From NCBI GenBank assembly GCA_037127315.1, contig JBBBDQ010000330.1:4456001-4520000 (forward strand): DNA of 64,000 nt. Reading direction: 5' to 3'. Shown in pieces: positions 24,289-34,464 of the stretch; the first letter of the stretch is position 1; each line of letters opens with the position of its first letter. This DNA is from Ascarosepion bandense (Eukaryota; Mollusca; Cephalopoda; Sepiida; Sepiidae). A program made the position numbers and the translations under genes. Below the pieces are notes generated by a model, which was not told the origin of the DNA, did no database searches, and saw nothing but the letters and a program-made list of their open reading frames with translations.

Positions 24289-24340
24289 CCCCCCCCCCCC
24301 CACTTGCAAACCAGCAAAAAAAAAAAAAAAAAAAAAAGAA
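24289..24340 (+). repeat. Poly(C) then poly(A) tracts
   Basis: About 13 C residues, then a short unique stretch, then about 22 A residues, directly following the SINE above; this may be its expanded tail. Confidence 0.7.
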
Positions 24341-24663
24341 GAAAAGAAAAAGAAAGACAAAATGATAAAGACAAGAGACTATTATAAACTAACAACTTGC
24401 CTAAAAGTGGCTGGCATCCAACTTTCAAATTTGAGGAGAGCCAATAGTTATACTTGCAAATCGCTCTATCACAGAAACAGATTGACTGTTTACAATGAAA
24501 TAAATAGTGTTCAAGTTTTCTAGAGGTCGAATAACTGACAAATCAATATAATGACTTTACTGGCCACGGAAAACGACGAAAGAACTGGCTATGGTCCTAC
24601 GAAATCCACCGAAGTTCCCCATCTCTCTTCCTGCACGTTGTTTCTGGTGGAGGTTGCCAATCG

Positions 24664-25126
24664 ATTATGTCCATTTTTTGCTGCTGCTGTAGTAACAGTT
24701 TTAAATGCAGGACAGATTTAGTTTGGATCTATGATGAAAAGCTTTTTATATTTTACTAATCTGACATATTCGTACGAGGAGTTAAAATTAGTCCTCGACA
24801 TGTAAATTACGTCTACTGGCATGTGCGTTCCAGAAACTTCAGAAAATATATTCTCCAGTAGGGTTCAAATCTGCACCTCCTTTGTAAGAGAGACCACCAG
24901 ATCATAGGGTAGTTTTTCAAAGCTCCTTAAATTTCACTCCAGATCTGAATTGGGACATGCATAAAATCCATCGATTATATTCATTTTTGCTGCTGCTGTA
25001 GCAACAGTTTTAAACGTAGGAAAGATTTAATTTGGTTCTATGATGAACACAAACTCTTTATATGTTATTAATATGACATATTCGTATATCTAATGTACGA
25101 CGAGTTAAAATGAGTTCTCGACATGT
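24664..25126 (+). repeat. Direct duplication, about 145-bp units
   Basis: The units at 24664-24808 and 24967-25126 share ATCGATTAT-T-CATTTTT, GCTGCTGCTGTAG-AACAGTT, GACATATTCGTA and GAGTTAAAAT...TCTCGACATGT in the same order, about 303 bases apart. The right copy has a short insertion. No ORF. Confidence 0.7.
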
Positions 25127-25430
25127 TTCACTTAATAAAATCTTAAAAGGATCTTTCAGAAATCGCTCCTTCGTAAAGACAATAATTTTAAAAACAACAC
25201 ATCATCTATGTATACGTATATGATAATGATATTTAGTAAATATAGCTTCGTTTGGTATAAGGGCGAATAATTTTTTTGTGTCAGGAAGTTTGGATTATAA
25301 CGTTGTTTCAGAAGAGAATTGAAAACACGGAAAACTAAGAACTAAAATATATTTTAATCTTTTAGTATAAAAAATTCGTAAACGTATGAATGGATCAAAA
25401 TACACGAATCCTGAATGAATGATTAATTAC

Positions 25431-25620
25431 TATAGGGTAGTCCAAAAGTAAGGGGACAGTAAATGATAACATTTATTTTGAGGTTAAGAATACAATTATT
25501 ATATTGATAATTAAATGCATGTTCCCACTGAACCACAAATAGCATAGTTTTAATGAACACCACTGTAATAGTATAACCGATACACAAACCTCCTGTCCAC
25601 CTACTTTTGGATCATCATTT
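25431..25620. mobile_element. MITE related to the element at 61243-61747
   Basis: The left end TAGGGTAGTCCAAAAGTAAG and the reverse complement of the right end, GATCCAAAAGTAGGTGGACAG, form imperfect inverted repeats of about 27 bases. The sub-terminal part (TTTATTTTGAGGTTA, ACAATTATTATATTGATAATTAAAT) closely resembles the left interior of the larger element at 61243. It encodes nothing, so it is a plausible deletion derivative moved in trans. Confidence 0.7.
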
Positions 25621-25629
25621 GTATGTATG

Positions 25630-25665
<36 letters not shown>

Positions 25666-25815
25666 TATTCACATTATTTAACCTAGATTATCACGATTGT
25701 TAGAATTTTGAAATTATATATTAATATGGGTATTGGCATAAACCATATAGATTAAAACTATTCGTCTTAAATGTGTTTTTTTAAATACATAACGAAAAAT
25801 AATCATTAAATAAAA

Positions 25816-25858
<43 letters not shown>
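25630..25858 (+). repeat. (TA)n and (CA)n microsatellites
   Basis: A (TA)n-(CA)n tract lies at about 25629-25665, and a longer (TA)n at about 25820-25857. Confidence 0.85.
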
Positions 25859-25980
25859 CTAATTAAAAAATTTTTTTACAACATTATTTCTTATTACTAT
25901 GAACGTTATTTTTTAGTGGTCACACGTGTTTGAGATGTTATGTTTTTTTTCTTAGACAATTAATATCAAACGGCAAGTCC

Positions 25981-26118
25981 AACTAAAGAAAGGTTGTGCC
26001 TCCAACAGGAATCAAATCTGTACACTCATTTCTATCCTTTTCGGCTATAGAAACAGTTTTTCTGATGAAGAAGATACAAGTTCGAATCCTATCGAAGGCA
26101 TAATCTTTCTTTAGTATA
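25981..26118. repeat. Inverted pair of tRNA-like 3' halves
   Basis: The left arm (25981-26021) CTAAAGAAAGGTTGTGCC...AGGAATCAAATCTGTAC and the right arm (26075-26118) are reverse complements with few differences. Each contains a box-B-like motif (GATTCGAAC in one, its decayed form in the other). This gives a snap-back sequence with a loop of about 53 bases. Confidence 0.6.
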
Positions 26119-26309
26119 GGACTTCTCAATCTTGGCCGGTCGTTATTAATTTCAAGTTTGACAAGAAAGAAAATAAAACAAAAAAACAAAAAAACAACGA
26201 TAGCAACTCAAACACTTATACCAACTAAAAATAGCGTTTAGTACTACTTAAGACACAAGTGTATATATTTTTAGTTATATATAATTCACAAGCACAAAAA
26301 TATCGACAT

Positions 26310-26773
26310 GGATCCATTTCTCATTCCTGCTCTCTTATTATCTATGCCTTTTCTCTCTCCTTCACACCATCTCTGCTGTCTCTTCTATTCTCTTTCTTTC
26401 TCACACGATCTCTGCCGTTCTGTTTCTTTCTCACATCAACCTATCTACTTTATTTCTCTCTTTTACCCCTTCTCTCGTCATCTGTTTTTTCTCTCTATCT
26501 TTGCTTTCTCTTTTTACTCCATTTTTCTCATATTTATTCATTCTTTCTCTTGCTTTTTAGTTATCTCTACCCTCACTTTTTCTCGTCTTCCTCTCATCAG
26601 CTTTACATTCTTTCTCGCTAATTTTGCCTTGTCATTCTATTTTCTTCTCCCTCGCCTTTTCCACAATTTCCTTTCTCTGTCATCTTTGCCTTCTCTCTCT
26701 CACACACACACACACAACATCTCTACCTTCTTTTTATCCATCTTTTTTCTATTTTTGCCGCCCCCTCTCTCTC

Positions 26774-26815
<42 letters not shown>
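26310..26815 (+). repeat. Long polypyrimidine tract ending in (TA)n
   Basis: Nearly 470 bases of T/C-rich sequence (TCTC, TTTC, CTTC) are followed by (CA)n, TC and (TA)n at about 26779-26811. It lies in the presumed intron just downstream (minus-strand sense) of the exon at 26856-27419. Open frames of 120-178 codons over it are Ser/Phe/Leu low-complexity and are rejected as genes. Confidence 0.85.
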
Positions 26816-26823
<8 letters not shown>

Positions 26824-26855
26824 CCACATACAAATATATTGTAAGTTCAACTTAC

Positions 26856-27419
26856 CTGCTTTACTTGCGGTATATCAAGGATTTGGACGCTTTTTCTCCG
26901 ACGAGGAGATACTGACGAAGTGTCCGATCGGAGAGATGTATCGGAAGTTTTCCTTTGTCTTTCGTCTATTACTGAACCTCCTTCATGCGGCCTCTCGCCG
27001 CTCATGGTAAAGCTGATTTCATCCTTAGACAGTGGTGCCGGCAGCGGTTCGCATTCCTTTTCGCTGTCCTTGTCGACATCTAAGCGCCCTGGTGGTGCAT
27101 CTGCCATGTTAGAGGTTGTGTTTATTTCTTCTTGTACACAGTCCGTAGTACTCTCATCACCAAGCTCGAAGGCAATGTTATCGAGGTAGACGCCCAAACC
27201 ATTCGATCTATTATTGGCTTTGGCTCCATTCGCCTTTCCATTTAATAGTTGTCGGCTAGGTTTGTGCACCACGTCTGTGCTTCCGGCTGACTCCAGGCTA
27301 GACATGGAGTTCCCTCTTTTGATATATACTCCTGGAACTGACATCTTGGGAACTTGTAGTGTGGACATCATGGTGAAAGCTGGGATGTAGCCCGGCCCTT
27401 TGAGGCAGGACTACTTTCA
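26856..27419 (-). CDS. First coding exon of an unidentified host gene (172 codons) with 5'UTR
   Basis: Coding bases run from ATG at 27371 down to 26856 (172 codons, phase 0), followed by donor GTAAGT at 26855-26850. The exon starts at 27419 after a T-rich acceptor ending TTTTTACAG. TGA and TAG stop codons lie in frame at the very start of the exon, so the protein begins here; a second Met follows immediately and the ATG has A at -3. The peptide is hydrophilic and probably disordered. It opens M-M-S-T-L-Q-V-P-K-M-S-V-P-G-V-Y-I-K-R-G, has a compact block G-V-Y-L-D-N-I-A-F-E-L near residues 60-70, an acidic middle, and basophilic kinase-like sites R-K-T-S (140-143) and R-R-R-K-S (157-161). No membrane segment or known domain is visible. 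It resembles a long cytosolic N-terminus of a membrane or signalling protein, but I cannot name the gene. Confidence 0.8.
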
Positions 27420-27672
27420 CTGTAAAAATAAAATTTAAATATTATTTTCAAACGAGTTACAGAATTTGTGGAAAATAATCAAGTAGACATTTATTTTCTA
27501 AAATTTTTATATCTGAAAAGTTCAAATATAAAAGATAGACTATTTTATGACATTATGAGAACCATAAAGTCCAGTATAATTTATTTTAGTAAACTCTTTA
27601 AGACAATTGAAATTTCATTTTAAAATATCTATGTTTAAATATTTAAATAACTGAGGCCTCGAGTCCGATTTG

Positions 27673-27711
<39 letters not shown>

Positions 27712-27797
27712 CATTTTATGTGCATTCGATTAACACAATATCCCACATAACTTTTTATTCACTTGTTGTAAAAGTTATAGGCTTCATGGCATTCAAA
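27420..27797. other. Presumed 5' intron sequence with poly(A)
   Basis: AT-rich sequence upstream of the exon (minus sense), including about 31 A residues at 27676-27706. No upstream exon was recognised. Confidence 0.5.
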
Positions 27798-27854
27798 GAC
27801 TTACGGCCATATGCCGTTTAAACATCTGTTCTACGATCAGCGAAGTTAAGCAAC
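27798..27854 (+). pseudogene. 5S rRNA-derived fragment (5' half)
   Basis: The sequence follows the 5' half of animal 5S rRNA: GACTTACGGCCATA, then a decayed ACGTTGAAAACACCGG-like part, then GATCAGCGAAGTTAAGCAAC, the last being the most conserved 5S segment. It stops at about position 57 of the RNA, next to a perfect small palindrome. It could be a 5S pseudogene or the head of a 5S-derived SINE. Confidence 0.7.
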
Positions 27855-27860
27855 ATATAT

Positions 27861-27893
27861 AGCGATATAATAACCTTTCGCTATTATATCGCT
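27861..27893. repeat. Perfect 12-bp palindrome
   Basis: AGCGATATAATA, nine bases, then TATTATATCGCT: a perfect inverted repeat just after the 5S fragment. Confidence 0.8.
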
Positions 27894-28627
27894 ATTTCCA
27901 TTGAAAATGTTCTGATGAGCAACATTCCTCAGTTCTGGCTTTTCGCAACTAAAACCCACCATGTCACATATACAGGAAAGAATAACTCATTACTTTAATA
28001 TTCCATTAGTAAGGAAAAAGTTCTCGAGTGGCTTCTCAAGAACCACAACTGATGAGACGATGCTTTTTCATTCACTACAATATTAACCTCTTCTAGTCTG
28101 GGGGCTAACCGTTGTCTTCCCTACATATCCTCATGATCTGCACTTTTTACCTTATCCTCTTAACATTCAAACAATAACCTCAAACAGTACCCCACTACCT
28201 TCATTAGCTCTTGGGCGAACATTAGATTTAAAGAAATCTAATCAAAATATTCAAATATGTTTACAACCTCAGGCATTGTTTGATGAAATAGTTTCACATT
28301 GTTCAAAAACTTTTATTGTTTAGTTAAAAAATGACTTCGTATATATTAATATCGGTTTTCTATCTATTTTTTAATATAAAATACAATGTCCAGTTTCCGA
28401 TCACGCATCTATAGCATTTTTTAAAATAATTTTACACCAAGCAAGATAATAAAACCACTAGGATGCAAGGGATTACTAAGTGAGAGAATACGAGAAAAAG
28501 AAAACATTAAAGAGAAAGAACTGTAACTGTCATAAGATTACGTTTTATGGAGAAAAAGGACAAAATAATTGTCACTGTCCATCGTCTATGGCAGTAACTG
28601 TCAACCGCCGTATTGTCACTATATGTG
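27894..28627. other. Noncoding, traces of LINE 3' ends
   Basis: A degraded LINE tail may lie at 28040-28230 (plus), and a short minus-strand LINE family 1 3' end at about 28434-28520 (GCAAGATAATAAAACCACTAGGATGCAAGGG region). Otherwise nothing is recognised. Confidence 0.35.
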
Positions 28628-28850
28628 GGGGACGTGTGCCGTGGTGCATCGGATATCGGCATGAGAAACCGAAGAGCCGAGTTCGAAGTCTAGTTGAATT
28701 TTTGGCTTTAACTTACGCGTAAATGCCCTTGGGAAAGCTACTAAACCATCTCTTCTCCCTCCAGCTATGGGATAAATAGGACAGATTGGATTCTATAGCC
28801 TTTCTTGGCAACCAGTTCACGGGGCCCGGCGGATAAAGAAGTTTGTGTAC
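28628..28850 (+). repeat. tRNA-derived SINE (family S), 3'-truncated
   Basis: Head GTGCCGTGGTGCATCGGATATCGG, box B GAGTTCGAAGTC, then body TTACGCGTAAATGCCC-TTGGGAAAG, CTCCAGCTATGGG and ACAGATTGGATTCTATAGCC. It ends after GGCAACCAGTTCACGG and lacks the distal part present at 58522. Confidence 0.8.
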
Positions 28851-28971
28851 TGTCAACACCCCTACCTGTAAAAAATACAAGTTGTAAAAGCATCGACGAA
28901 CCCCTCATCAATGGTGAGGGTCGTCGATGGCCTATACTCCACTGAGATGTTAGGATCGCACATCCTAAAAA

Positions 28972-28973
<2 letters not shown>

Positions 28974-29026
<53 letters not shown>
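28974..29026 (+). repeat. (TA)n-(GA)n compound microsatellite
   Basis: Alternating TA runs into GA dinucleotides. Confidence 0.85.
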
Positions 29027-29202
29027 TGTACGTGGAAGTAGTATTTGTACAGCGTTAATATTTTAGTAAATAAGCTGCACAGAAATATAAATTCATATTT
29101 GTGTGTATATATATTTTTAAATGTATGCTTTCATTTCGTAACATTTAACCTGTTAAAAATGTTGGTAAACGTGCCGTGATATTTTTATTTGCCGTTGCTT
29201 AA

Positions 29203-29631
29203 AAAGTTTGGAGAAACACTGGTCTATGGCAATGCAAACTGTCCAGAAGGTGGCTAAGACTACAAACATTATATAACCTCAGAGTTACCCACCGGAAGTA
29301 CATGCAAGAAGAACTATCCATGTGCGACATGGAACTGCAAATATCCAGAACAGTGCCGAGGCTCCTTAATACTAGTCAGGATGCAACAATCAAAACTGCC
29401 AACCCGGTACTTCATAATCAAAAGATTCACTTAGATTACCAAAGAGTTAAGACAGTTAAATCATTAAGTCCATGGAAGAAAAGAACCTGTAAAGTCTTGA
29501 CTAAACGGGAAAGAAGGAATAAACCTCTACTCCTATTCAACAAACATGTAAAGAGTATTGGACGGGCTATAGACGAACCTATCTTCCATTATCGACTGTA
29601 TTTCGAATGGAATCACTCATTGTTACACTAA
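29203..29631 (+). CDS. Unrecognised open frame, possible exon or element fragment
   Basis: The plus-strand frame is open from a TAA at about 29200 to the stop at 29629-29631 (about 142 codons; first ATG at 29302, 109 codons). The translation does not look like low-complexity repeat. It is basic, with K-S-L-S-P-W-K-K-R-T-C-K-V-L-T-K-R-E-R-R (residues about 51-70 from the ATG), K-H-V-K-S-I-G-R-A and an aromatic end F-H-Y-R-L-Y-F-E-W. Sense-like codons extend upstream of the ATG (W-R-N-T-G-L-W), so it may be a terminal exon or the remains of a longer ORF. The only upstream splice-like site (CTTAAAAAG) is poor. I recognise no family. Confidence 0.35.
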   Translation, partial: KVWRNTGLWQCKLSRRWLRLQTLYNLRVTHRKYMQEELSMCDMELQISRTVPRLLNTSQDATIKTANPVLHNQKIHLDYQRVKTVKSLSPWKKRTCKVLTKRERRNKPLLLFNKHVKSIGRAIDEPIFHYRLYFEWNHSLLH

Positions 29632-29707
29632 CAGAAGGTATTACTCGATGCCAATAAGTTAAAATACTTCATGTTAAAATATTAACGAATCATTTTTACG
29701 GTAAAAA

Positions 29708-30229
29708 TTGTTAATAAAAACCCATGATTCTATGTTGAATGCTAATAAAAGAAAGTGGGTCTGGTTGGTGCGTGACAGAACGACTCAGTGGACAGGTTAT
29801 CGACGGTTGCAAACAATGAACCAAGCAAATAAATGTAAAAAGAAATCCATCGAAATTGCAATAAAAACTACGATAGTTTTTAATCTACTTCAACAAATAA
29901 GCAGAAAAAAAATTATTTTTTTTAAGGAAAAGAACTTTAAAATAATTTATGTCAACGAAACGCAGCTGTTAGAGATGAGATTACTGGCGGTGAAAAAAAG
30001 AATGTATGCGCATATTCGTGTGTGGGCGAGAGAAAGTGAAATTCAGAGAGACAAGCTTGAGCGTATAGACAAAGATGTGCGATGTTATTTATTTACCAAG
30101 CTGTTTGATCCGTTAAAAAGAAAACTAGGAATAGAATTCTGCAAGACAATCTTCGGCTTTGCTAATTTTCCGAATGATATGTTTGTTTTGAAACTCGCTA
30201 TTCGAAATCTGAGCTTTAAAATGTTTTGA
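29708..30229 (+). CDS. Unrecognised 173-codon open frame
   Basis: A 173-codon frame from ATG, longer than expected by chance in AT-rich DNA. It is very basic (many Lys/Arg), with a central segment K-R-M-Y-A-H-I-R-V-W-A-R-E-S-E-I-Q-R-D-K and an end rich in Phe/Leu. No catalytic motif, signal peptide or convincing membrane span was seen. It follows the previous ORF by 76 bases in a different frame, so the two could be parts of one decayed gene or element. A chance ORF remains quite possible. Confidence 0.3.
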   Translation: MLIKTHDSMLNANKRKWVWLVRDRTTQWTGYRRLQTMNQANKCKKKSIEIAIKTTIVFNLLQQISRKKIIFFKEKNFKIIYVNETQLLEMRLLAVKKRMYAHIRVWARESEIQRDKLERIDKDVRCYLFTKLFDPLKRKLGIEFCKTIFGFANFPNDMFVLKLAIRNLSFKMF

Positions 30230-30299
30230 ATACCAACCAGTGAAAAGCACACAATTTCAACCAAAAAGCAAACTGTAGATTTGCAATTACTTAACAAGT

Positions 30300-30397
30300 T
30301 AGGCTAATCATTGGGGACACTCAGTGGGAATCGAACCCACAACATCTAACTACAGCACAGCATAAAAAGCGCCCGGTGTCGGTATAGTCTTAGCCTA
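30300..30397 (-). repeat. tRNA-like fragment with intact T arm
   Basis: The minus strand has a perfect T arm GTGGG-TTCGATT-CCCAC followed by TGAGTGTCCCC, with GACACCGGGCGC upstream that could pair as acceptor. The A box is not recognisable. The ends TAGGCTAA and TTAGCCTA are inverted copies of each other. Most likely a SINE head or tRNA pseudogene. Confidence 0.4.
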
Positions 30398-31119
30398 CGT
30401 TTTAAAGTAATCTACGAAATTCTATCATTGGTATCGTATGTAGCCTATCTGAAAAAATTGTATTATAAAGAAGTATTATAACTGTTTGGTAACATGTGGT
30501 TACAGAACTGCTTGTTTTAATTAAAAGGATGCTATTTTAGTAGTTTAGTATTCATGTTGATGAATACTACTGGCGTTTTTCAAAGGAAGCTGATACCGAC
30601 TTATTTTTATGCCTTATCCATGATATCCGCCATATGTTTATTGATTGAACACAGAATTGCATCTCCGAGTTCATGTGACTTACGGATAAATTGTTTTTTT
30701 TAATTATTTTAATTATTGAATATAGAGCTTATGATTGAATTTCATTTCTAAATGTAAAAAATAACTAGCAGATCATAGCCGAATACTTCTATCTATAAAT
30801 GTACTCTTACTGAAGTAGACTCATTCAAATCGGGTATACTATACCAGAATCAAAGAAGTAGGCCATATACTATACTGGCACTAAGCGCCCAATGTGAAAG
30901 GGTTGTTCGAACAAGTGAATTTTAGGTTTCATTTAGCTGGTCCCTTGCACATCAGAATAAGATTGTGTGATTGATTAATTGATCAGATTTTTACGGCTTA
31001 TCAACATTCGGCAGGTCACTTATAGACAGACGTCATAATTTTCTGGAGATAAGGATTTACTGATACAACCTTCAGGAATTTCAATGCAATGTCAATACTC
31101 ATCTCTTAACCACTTGACT
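30398..31119. other. Noncoding stretch
   Basis: Nothing firmly recognised. A short family B-like start may lie at about 30990-31030 (GCTTATCAACATTCGGCAGGTCA). Confidence 0.4.
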
Positions 31120-31330
31120 CTAGTTCTCTCTTCACCACCCCGTATACCCTTTCCTTTCTCTCCACCTTTGCAACTGTCATCACACCTGTATTCCCATCCT
31201 TCTCTTGCTCCTTTCTAACTGGTTCATCTTTCTCTTCACTTTCTTCTAATTAATCTGTTTACTCTTATTTAGCCCCCTGCACATCAGTGGCGTTACCGCC
31301 TTGCTCGGTGTGATACGATTAACAAAAAAA
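31120..31330 (+). pseudogene. LINE family 1, 3' UTR end
   Basis: Pyrimidine-rich 3' tail ending GCCCCCTGCACATCAGTGGCG, then TTACCGCCTTGCTCGGTGTGA and an A-rich tail (31321-31345): the plus-strand form of the 3' end seen at 8380 and 49870 (minus). Only the untranslated part remains. Confidence 0.75.
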
Positions 31331-31761
31331 AACAAAAAAAAACCAAACAAGTTCTACTAATTAATTAATGACTGGAGGGAGGAAGAGGCGGATTCCGTTT
31401 TACCAAGAGAATTTGTTTATAAGTGAATATAACGAACCCAACTGAAATTAAATCTTAAATTTCCAAAATTCCGATTGTACTGTTCTTTTCTTTCTCTTAT
31501 TGTTTATTGCAAACTTTGTCAATCCTGTTTGTTGGACATTTGTCACATTTAACCATGGCCATTTACTCTACAAATAGTTTAGTAATAATAAAAATGTCCT
31601 AATAATTACAGGTGTAAAATGAATAAGTGGAAACGTTGAAGAAATAGAAACAATAATATAACGAGTGTACCCCTGCCGTAAAAATAACGGTAAAATATTT
31701 AAGAGAATAATTAGCTGTTACCTCACATATGTAACCCCCACACCTGAGAGTGACAGCAGGG

Positions 31762-31765
<4 letters not shown>

Positions 31766-31797
<32 letters not shown>

Positions 31798-31997
31798 CAC
31801 ACACACAAATAATTACACAACGGTCTTTATTATTATAATATATATATTCTTCACTACTCAACGATATGTTTGCAAAAATAAAATAAGGTACTGTTAAAGA
31901 GTAAACATGAGGCAAGAGCTTTCATAACTGGTAGTAAAGAGGATGAACTGAGCCAACGCTGCCTAGCTAGTATTTCTCTCCATGAGCGTGACAGGAA

Positions 31998-32032
<35 letters not shown>
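31766..32032 (+). repeat. Two (TA)n microsatellites
   Basis: Tracts lie at about 31766-31795 (followed by CA) and 32000-32030. Confidence 0.85.
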
Positions 32033-32334
32033 GCTTTTCTTATCAATTACTCGGTTTTATTTTGCTGACGATTATTTCTAAAAAAAGTGTCGACCGAAAG
32101 GTACCTAAAATTTTAAACGTTTTGATACTGTTGTATCTTATATTAACAAATAATGAAGCCCTTAAAATTATCATGGCTTGATGTGGCAGTAAAAACATAT
32201 ACACACACACCTATTGCATATCTAAATAACGGGTGTAAAGGATGGGCAGTGTAGTAACAGAAGACGGATTGTGCGACAGTAATCCGACGCCGTACAGGAA
32301 TAGCAAAAGTTGTTTTACGTAAATTAGATAGTAA

Positions 32335-32690
32335 AGGTTGGCTGTTTAATTTTGTTTAACATATCAATCTCTATGAGTTATTTAATACCGAAAACTAAAT
32401 TTTTAACACAATTTATGGCTTCAACTAAATATCTTTTGAACTTCAACTACAGAAAAAAATGTATTGTTGGTCATTTTTTAATATAAAAGTATATTGCTAG
32501 TACCATTGTTTTTGTTTGGGGGGTTCACTATTCGTTCATAGCTAGGACACTAACAAGTGCTACCACCCCTGATCACGGTGGATATGGGAACAGTAGCAAT
32601 TAAGAGGTTGTTTCACACTCCTCAAAAACTCCAATCTCCCGATCAGAGGCCTTGCTGCCGGATGTGGTTTATCGTCATAACCAGAACTAA
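32335..32690 (+). repeat. Repeat family B copy
   Basis: Shares AACATATCAATCTCTATGAG, TTATTTAATACCGAAAA, GGGGGGTTCACTATTCG, TGGGAACAGTAGCAATTAAGAGG and GGCCTTGCTGCCGGATG with the copies at 15690 and 36165. Confidence 0.7.
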
Positions 32691-32854
32691 ACTGTAAGGT
32701 ACTGAGATAGAAATACATAGTTAAAGAATAGAACGCTGAACTGCTACGTAATATCTAAGGTCCTATATAGCGAATTTTGGGCAATTTTTTCACAGATAAA
32801 GAAACTTGAAGCGAGAGATGTGGTTTTACTGATGAATGCTAAGACTATAATGGT

Positions 32855-33080
32855 CATAATATATGAGCAATGAGAAAATCCTAAGCAAAATAGAAACAAT
32901 GGGAAAACTTATTTACAATCAGAAAGCGACATTTCTGGACAGATGAGGAAAGAAAACCTAAAGAATTTAACACGCACAAGATGTACAGGAGCAAGGGAAA
33001 AGTGTGAGTTATTAACCGAGTTTGTGTTAATGGATAATCAAACAAGAAAAAGAGGATTGGCAAAAGATGTAGCTTTTAGT
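32855..33080 (+). pseudogene. LINE family 2, 3' coding end
   Basis: The plus strand reads through shifted frames as S-N-E-K-I-L-S-K-I-E-T-M-G-K-L-I-Y-N, M-R-K-E-N-L-K-N-L-T-R-T and further C-terminal LINE blocks, matching the order seen on the minus strand at 10400-10550. It converges on the family 1 tail at 33198. Confidence 0.65.
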
Positions 33081-33197
33081 AACGTTTTTATTTTTATCAT
33101 TCCTACCACACTCACTCACTCCGCCATCCATCCACACAAACTGGTCAAGTATTTGGCTTACTGTTCTCAATTTTGTGAATTCCTGTTTTTTATCGTT

Positions 33198-33745
33198 TCA
33201 CTACAAGCAAGGCGATAATGCCACTAGGACTACTGGGAGTGAAAGTTAACGAGGAAACTAGTGAGAAGTAAGGGAAAATAAAAGAACAGGTTTCAGGAAG
33301 ACAAGATGACGATTGACGTTGCATTTAAATTTTTTGAAGATTGTAAGTGGAATGGAATCAAGAAACCGGAAAGGATTTCCACTGGCGAGAAGTGCAAGAG
33401 AAGAAACTATTAGAATAGAAATTACTTGTACATCTAGCGAGTTCAATACTAAAATGAGACCTAGCTACCAATCTAGTAGTACTCCTCACTTCGTGGCGGT
33501 CAAGGTACTAAGGCGGATATCTCATTAGAACAATTGTCATGAAAATATTTAAAGAAAGGTCAGAAGAAGCCATGTCATGGTGGTGGGAAATTGACAAGTC
33601 TAGATACCAGGTCAGAACCGATACCATTATTTCTTTTGATATTGACAGTAATCTCGAGATATATAGCAGGAACATTATACTAGACATGTCAGCGATATTC
33701 AATACAAGGATTAATGGTAAATTTGAAATACATAAGGTCAATGCA
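33198..33745 (-). pseudogene. LINE family 1 3' end, 5'-truncated
   Basis: Plus-strand landmarks in order are CAAGGCGATAATGCCACTAG, GACGTTGCATTTAAATTTTT, GAAGTGCAAGAGAAGAAACT, ATCTAGCGAGTTCAATACTA and ATATAGCAGGAACATTATAC. These are the reverse complement of the family 1 C-terminal coding and 3' UTR region, as at 8366-9190. The frames are broken. Confidence 0.8.
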
Positions 33746-34464
33746 ATCCTTTTTTGGATTATTTAAATCCGAAACATATTTTGCATTTTTAAGAATAATT
33801 AGTTTTTGTTTTTTTGTAAATATTGCATTAAGTGTTTTTTATTTTTATTTTTTAAAACAACAGTTTTCCTGATACACATTATAGGAGTTACCCCATACCT
33901 AGTGGGGAATGGATTCATACATTTCTCAGCAGCGGTATTTGGGTGTAAGTTAATAATGTTAGTTGGGAAAGAAAGTTGTTGGAGCTTGGAATTATGACAT
34001 TTTCGAAAATATGACAAAAGTTCGTGAACAAAAGCGGAAAATATTTTTAAAACCGGAAAAAAAAAACAAACAGTTTTTAATTAGTAAACCAAATTAACTT
34101 TGTGTTAACTAATAAATTTAGTTTTGTGTAGTAAAAGTTTGAAACTGTGAGTTCATTCTATATATAATGTTATTTATACATACTAATAATCAAAAGAATT
34201 AATGGATTTTATTTTTGTGGATTTACATGTTTAAGTAGACGTTCCGTTTATTTAATAGTGTGAATTGTCTAACTGCGCATTCAAGAGTGTTACTAAATAA
34301 TACTTGCGATACGGCAAGTATTGTTTGCGCTCCCACTTTTTAGGCGAAACTAAAATCTGATCCGGTGCAATTTAGGCCACCCGACCACAGAGATGATCAT
34401 TCTCAAAAAATTTAAAATCATTTAACATGAGAAATACTATTATATACGTGGGGTGTGTAAATAG
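33746..34464. other. AT-rich noncoding stretch
   Basis: No supported feature. Confidence 0.45.

Noticed and set aside
26259..26844. Open frames of 120-178 codons in the pyrimidine-rich tract
   Set aside because: Translations are Ser/Phe/Leu low-complexity ending in Ile-Tyr and His-Thr repeats from microsatellites; artefact of T/C-rich DNA.
27676..27706. Poly(A) upstream of the exon considered as a retrogene tail
   Set aside because: The exon has a consensus donor and acceptor, so it is intron-bearing and not a retrocopy.
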